From a virus: a DNA stretch of 64,000 nt. The first letter of the stretch is position 1. Every line of letters begins with the position of its first letter. The stretch lies in IMG/VR virus record IMGVR_UViG_3300023181_000025, positions 147,169 through 211,168 of that record; one strand, 5' to 3'. The position numbers and the translations under genes were made by a program. This document shows positions 61,547 to 64,000 of the stretch, one piece after another. Below the pieces are notes generated by a model. That model saw nothing but the letters and a program-made list of their open reading frames with translations. It did no database searches and had not been told where the DNA came from.

Positions 61547-61731
61547 AATTCCCCTAGGAAATAAAAACAATACAAAAAATAAAAATGGCCCGCGCCCCAC
61601 CCTGAAAAGAAAAGGTGATTGGACAAGGTTTTATTTTGGGAATTAAAAATTGAATAGAAACTCTAACCTTTGGGAAGGGAATAAAAATGGTTAACTATCA
61701 TAAGAACTAATAAACATATCTAAAGTATATT
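61547..61731 (+). other. AT-rich gap without genes
   Basis: No credible ORF or promoter seen before the hairpin at 61732. Confidence 0.5.
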
Positions 61732-61773
61732 TCCCGCGCTTCTTTAACTAGGGGCGCGGGATTTCTGTTTTAA
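61732..61773 (+). terminator. Intrinsic terminator
   Basis: 8-bp stem TCCCGCGC/GCGCGGGA (61732-61739 with 61754-61761) followed by T-rich sequence. Confidence 0.65.
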
Positions 61774-61827
61774 AAATGCTTAGTTTTTTGTCTAGACGCA
61801 GGCACGTTATTAGCTAATAGTTCCCGC

Positions 61828-62196
61828 ATGGATCGCAAAACTATTGAATTGCTTTTTCGGATCGAATGCCGTCAACACAAGATTGAAGGTGTTAAGCTGG
61901 CTTGGCGCGATAAAAAGCAAAGCCCCCATGGATTGGCTTGCGCCAATGGGCCGGAAAGAACCATTTACTTTTACCCGCTCGCAACCCTATTAGGAGAAAA
62001 AACAATTGAAAAAATCATGCGCCATGAATTGGCCCATATTTTGGATCATGACGAGCGCGGCCAGTATGAAAATGAAAATGGCAGATTCAATGCGCATGGT
62101 AAAAATTGGCGCAAATATTGTAAACAGCTTGGATGCCCGCCTACGGCAAAACTTGTTCTAACGCAAGAGGAAAATAGAAGGCTCGCCGTCGCCTGA
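61828..62196 (+). CDS. SprT-like zinc protein, 122 aa
   Basis: Compact SprT core: MRHELAHILDHDERG gives HExxH (His66, Glu67, His70), third His in NAHGKNWRKY (His90), and GCPPTAKL end. No zinc ribbon, unlike the copy at 18901. Role unknown. Confidence 0.83.
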   Translation: MDRKTIELLFRIECRQHKIEGVKLAWRDKKQSPHGLACANGPERTIYFYPLATLLGEKTIEKIMRHELAHILDHDERGQYENENGRFNAHGKNWRKYCKQLGCPPTAKLVLTQEENRRLAVA

Positions 62197-62198
62197 AA

Positions 62199-62211
62199 AA
62201 TGCGGAGTTTT
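62199..62211 (+). repeat. AATGCGGAGTTTT motif, copy 3
   Basis: Identical to 59360-59372; starts just after the SprT-like stop and before the RadC promoter. Confidence 0.5.
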
Positions 62212-62216
62212 TTCAC

Positions 62217-62244
62217 TTGGATTAAATAAAACCTATTCTAGTTT
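62217..62244 (+). promoter_or_regulatory. Leaderless-type promoter
   Basis: TTGGAT, 16 nt, TAGTTT, then 6 nt to ATG 62251. Confidence 0.5.
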
Positions 62245-62250
62245 CTAGTC

Positions 62251-62736
62251 ATGTCATTGCCAACCCCTGCTAGCGTTAAATTTATCCTTCGCGAAGAGCC
62301 ATTAGCTTATTGCCCGCGCGAGCTTAAGCTAGACACGCCGGAAAGGATAAATGATTTCCTTAAAACCGTTGTGGCCACAGATGGATCATTCGAGGCGGGT
62401 AAGGAAAATTTGATTTTGATTTGTTTGGATGCTCGTTTGAATTTCACGGGATATTCTATTCTATCGGTTGGAACATTGACAGAGACCGCCGCGCATCCTC
62501 GCGACATTTTCCGCGCCGCGATACTGGCAAATGCATGCTATTTCATTTTGGCTCACAATCACCCAAGCGGGGAAGTAAGCCCTAGCCGGGCAGATGAGCA
62601 AATGACTAGAAAGGTTGACGAGGCCGCTGCAATCATGGGCATTCGTTTTTTGGATCATGTCATTTTTTCTACTGGCTACCCTACGCCCGGAAAATTGCCA
62701 TATTATTCCTTCAGGGAAGGCGGATTCATTCGTTAA
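62251..62736 (+). CDS. radC: RadC/JAB (MPN) domain protein, 161 aa
   Basis: MPN-type metal site AHNHPSGEVSPSRAD (His102, His104, Ser106, Asp115) preceded by an upstream Glu in GKENL, with IMGIRFLDHVI as in RadC. The N-terminal HhH part of bacterial RadC is absent, as in many phage or plasmid RadC-like proteins. Such proteins are common on mobile elements; function unproven, sometimes linked to anti-restriction. Confidence 0.88.
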   Translation: MSLPTPASVKFILREEPLAYCPRELKLDTPERINDFLKTVVATDGSFEAGKENLILICLDARLNFTGYSILSVGTLTETAAHPRDIFRAAILANACYFILAHNHPSGEVSPSRADEQMTRKVDEAAAIMGIRFLDHVIFSTGYPTPGKLPYYSFREGGFIR

Positions 62737-62737
62737 A

Positions 62738-62749
62738 AATGCGGAATTT
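62738..62749 (+). repeat. AATGCGGAATTT motif, copy 4
   Basis: Variant of the motif, after the RadC-like stop. Confidence 0.4.
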
Positions 62750-62802
62750 ATTTCGATTCTTTTCTTTCCTTTGTTTTAGATAAAAGCCATATTGGTCACG
62801 TA

Positions 62803-63055
62803 ATGAAAACGCAAGAGAACATGAAACACACGCCGGGGCCTTGGAATTACGGAATCGCATCCGAATGTATTATTACTCCCCAAGGTCATGAGATTGCTAG
62901 TTTAGCAGATTCAGACTCTACTGAAAAAGAAACCAATGCCCGCCTCATCGCAGCGGCTCCGGTTGCGCGGAAAAATCGCCATCGCCAAGCAATACGAAGA
63001 TATCTGCGATTGGCTCTATAGGGAGCGCATCGCCCCCGTCATTGAGTGCTGGTAA
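62803..63055 (+). pseudogene. HTPGPW-type phage protein with probable frameshift
   Basis: MKHTPGPWNYG then NARLIAAAP are hallmarks of a common phage family. At AAAAA (62971-62975) the reading frame is lost: the plain frame ends as VARKNRHRQAIRRY, while removing one A gives VARKIAIAKQYEDICDWLYR up to TAA 63053, which looks like the natural end. Either a real homopolymer frameshift or a sequence error. Confidence 0.7.
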
Positions 63056-63141
63056 AACCCCGCCTGATGAGATCCCCGGCACGGGATCGAAACGCCTCCG
63101 GGCGTCGCGGCATGCAAACCAACTGCCCACCTAATCCCCCT

Positions 63142-63357
63142 ATGAAACACGCGCAAGCAATCGTATTTCCCGCCCGTCGCCACAATCTTAACCGGCGCGT
63201 GCGCTCATCAAGCGTTGAAACCCTTAAGACTCTGGCACTCGTCACAATGGCTGTGCTAGCTCTTGCGGGGATCATCGTGGCAGATAACTACAATCCACCC
63301 GCGCCAGATATGAGCAAGGCCCCGGCATGCGTGAGAGAATTGCTTTTGATTAAATAA
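63142..63357 (+). CDS. Single-pass membrane protein, 71 aa
   Basis: ATG 63142 used. Basic start (VFPARRHNLNRRVR), membrane segment about 29-47, Pro-rich periplasmic end. Type II-like topology. Function unknown. Confidence 0.68.
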   Translation: MKHAQAIVFPARRHNLNRRVRSSSVETLKTLALVTMAVLALAGIIVADNYNPPAPDMSKAPACVRELLLIK

Positions 63358-63367
63358 TTATTCCGAT

Positions 63368-63592
63368 ATGAAAATTACCGATATGAAAACACGCCCCACA
63401 AAAGAACAAATCGAAATCCTAGCTGCAAAAGCTTCGGACCCGGAACCCGTATGGGATTTTGTCGGATCTCTCCCCTTCGGATCAACCCTGCCCGACAATC
63501 TTGCAAACCTAGCTATGGATGCACGTTTGTATGGATGGGATAAAAGCATTGTGGACGCAATTCGCGAGGGAATCAAAATGGCGGTTTATTAA
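63368..63592 (+). CDS. Hypothetical protein, 74 aa
   Basis: Start MKITDMKTRPTKEQIEIL, helical with a Pro-rich middle. An in-frame ATG at 63383 is a shorter alternative. Confidence 0.72.
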   Translation: MKITDMKTRPTKEQIEILAAKASDPEPVWDFVGSLPFGSTLPDNLANLAMDARLYGWDKSIVDAIREGIKMAVY

Positions 63593-63600
63593 ATTATAAG

Positions 63601-63629
63601 TTGACCGGCGCGGGAAATCCAATTAGTTT
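63601..63629 (+). promoter_or_regulatory. Leaderless-type promoter
   Basis: TTGACC, 17 nt, TAGTTT, then 7 nt to ATG 63637. Confidence 0.55.
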
Positions 63630-63636
63630 CTCCCTA

Positions 63637-63888
63637 ATGAGTGCAACCCAAACGATTCCAGAAAGCGAAACCATCGAATGTGAAGGCGTGAAGTTTTATT
63701 TTTTGGATTTGATGGAAGATGATAGCCGCAACTTTATTCTATACGTCTTGCTAGACGGGGAGTGGGTCGCGGCTGATTATGTCTGCCCATTCTACTGCCG
63801 GGATATGACTCTCAATTTTCTTGCGACCTATCTTAAGCAAGTTGGCGCGCTTTCCGTTAGCGTGGAGGATTTCGGGCCGGACCAATAA
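63637..63888 (+). CDS. Acidic protein, 83 aa
   Basis: ATG 63637 used over an in-frame TTG at 63601, which is the -35 box. Beta-rich, CEGVKFYFLDLMEDDSR and ADYVCPFYCRDM. No family recognised. Confidence 0.75.
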   Translation: MSATQTIPESETIECEGVKFYFLDLMEDDSRNFILYVLLDGEWVAADYVCPFYCRDMTLNFLATYLKQVGALSVSVEDFGPDQ

Positions 63889-63913
63889 AAACTAAACAAA
63901 TCTAAACAAAGTT

Positions 63914-63940
63914 GAGCGGCTCGCCCCCGCTCTTTTTTTT
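63914..63940 (+). terminator. Intrinsic terminator
   Basis: 6-bp stem GAGCGG/CCGCTC (63914-63919 with 63927-63932), 7-nt loop, 8 T. Confidence 0.85.
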
Positions 63941-63956
63941 GTGCCTGTATCAAAAA

Positions 63957-63968
63957 ATTGCATGCAAT
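63957..63968. promoter_or_regulatory. Perfect 12-bp palindrome
   Basis: ATTGCATGCAAT just after the last terminator, possible operator; context ends with the window. Confidence 0.25.
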
Positions 63969-64000
63969 ATTAATGATTGGGGAAATTGATAGTTTAAGCT

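Noticed and set aside
1-64000. CRISPR array
   Set aside because: No regularly spaced direct repeats with unique spacers were seen.

Overview
This 64 kb window looks like part of a large, double-stranded DNA tailed-phage genome. About 175 mostly tiny genes are packed almost without gaps. Nearly all lie on the plus strand; only a zincin-like gene and two HNH endonuclease genes are on the minus strand. Most products are short proteins with no recognisable function. The recognisable ones are phage accessory and nucleic-acid functions: a nicotinamide phosphoribosyltransferase (cut by the left edge), a Pif1/Dda-type helicase, a RuvB-like AAA+ ATPase, RNase H, a RadC/JAB protein, two SprT-like proteins, a TilS-like tRNA lysidine synthetase, two tRNAs, a thioredoxin-like protein, a DXD glycosyltransferase, an HD (SpoT/MESH1-like) hydrolase, a cupin and a DUF262 protein. 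No structural, packaging or lysis module is recognisable, so this is the accessory/early side of the genome. The host cannot be named. Genes lack Shine-Dalgarno sequences, promoters are classical sigma70 type, and one product ends in a PEP-CTERM-like tail; together these hint at a host outside Bacteroidetes, for instance the PVC group, cyanobacteria or some proteobacteria. That is inference.

Region 1 (1-16.4 kb) reads as one long co-oriented operon without visible internal promoters. Genes overlap by ATGA or start after AT-rich stretches such as AATATTAATATG. It carries NAMPT, four tandem paralogous acidic proteins, thioredoxin, glycosyltransferase, Pif1-like helicase, a 2H-phosphoesterase-like protein with two HxS/T motifs, a cupin, the HD hydrolase and RNase H. 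A GC-richer island (about 10.04-11.23 kb) with a 386-residue protein and a Lar-like zinc protein looks recently acquired.

Region 2 (16.4-63.6 kb) is built differently: more than fifty sigma70-like promoters (TTGACA, 16-18 nt, TANNNT), most driving one or two genes. In about 29 cases the -10 hexamer ends exactly 6 nt before the ATG, which would put the transcription start on the A of the start codon, so many of these mRNAs should be leaderless. Several -35 boxes lie inside the 3' end of the preceding gene. This region holds two expanded cysteine-rich families (eight members counting one in region 1, and five members), smaller paralog sets, a near-identical gene duplication (30.0 and 49.6 kb), two tRNA genes each abutted by a convergent HNH endonuclease gene, a TilS-like gene next to the CAU tRNA, and four candidate structured RNAs. 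Several genes are broken by an in-frame stop or a frameshift. A stretch of about 730 bp (56.72-57.45 kb) is non-coding and may be regulatory or an origin.

The functional picture, partly inferred: the phage supports host NAD+ salvage, handles alarmones or nucleotides, supplies tRNAs and a tRNA-modifying enzyme for AUA/UUA decoding, brings replication and recombination enzymes, and deploys a large set of small early proteins from individually controlled, probably leaderless, transcripts.
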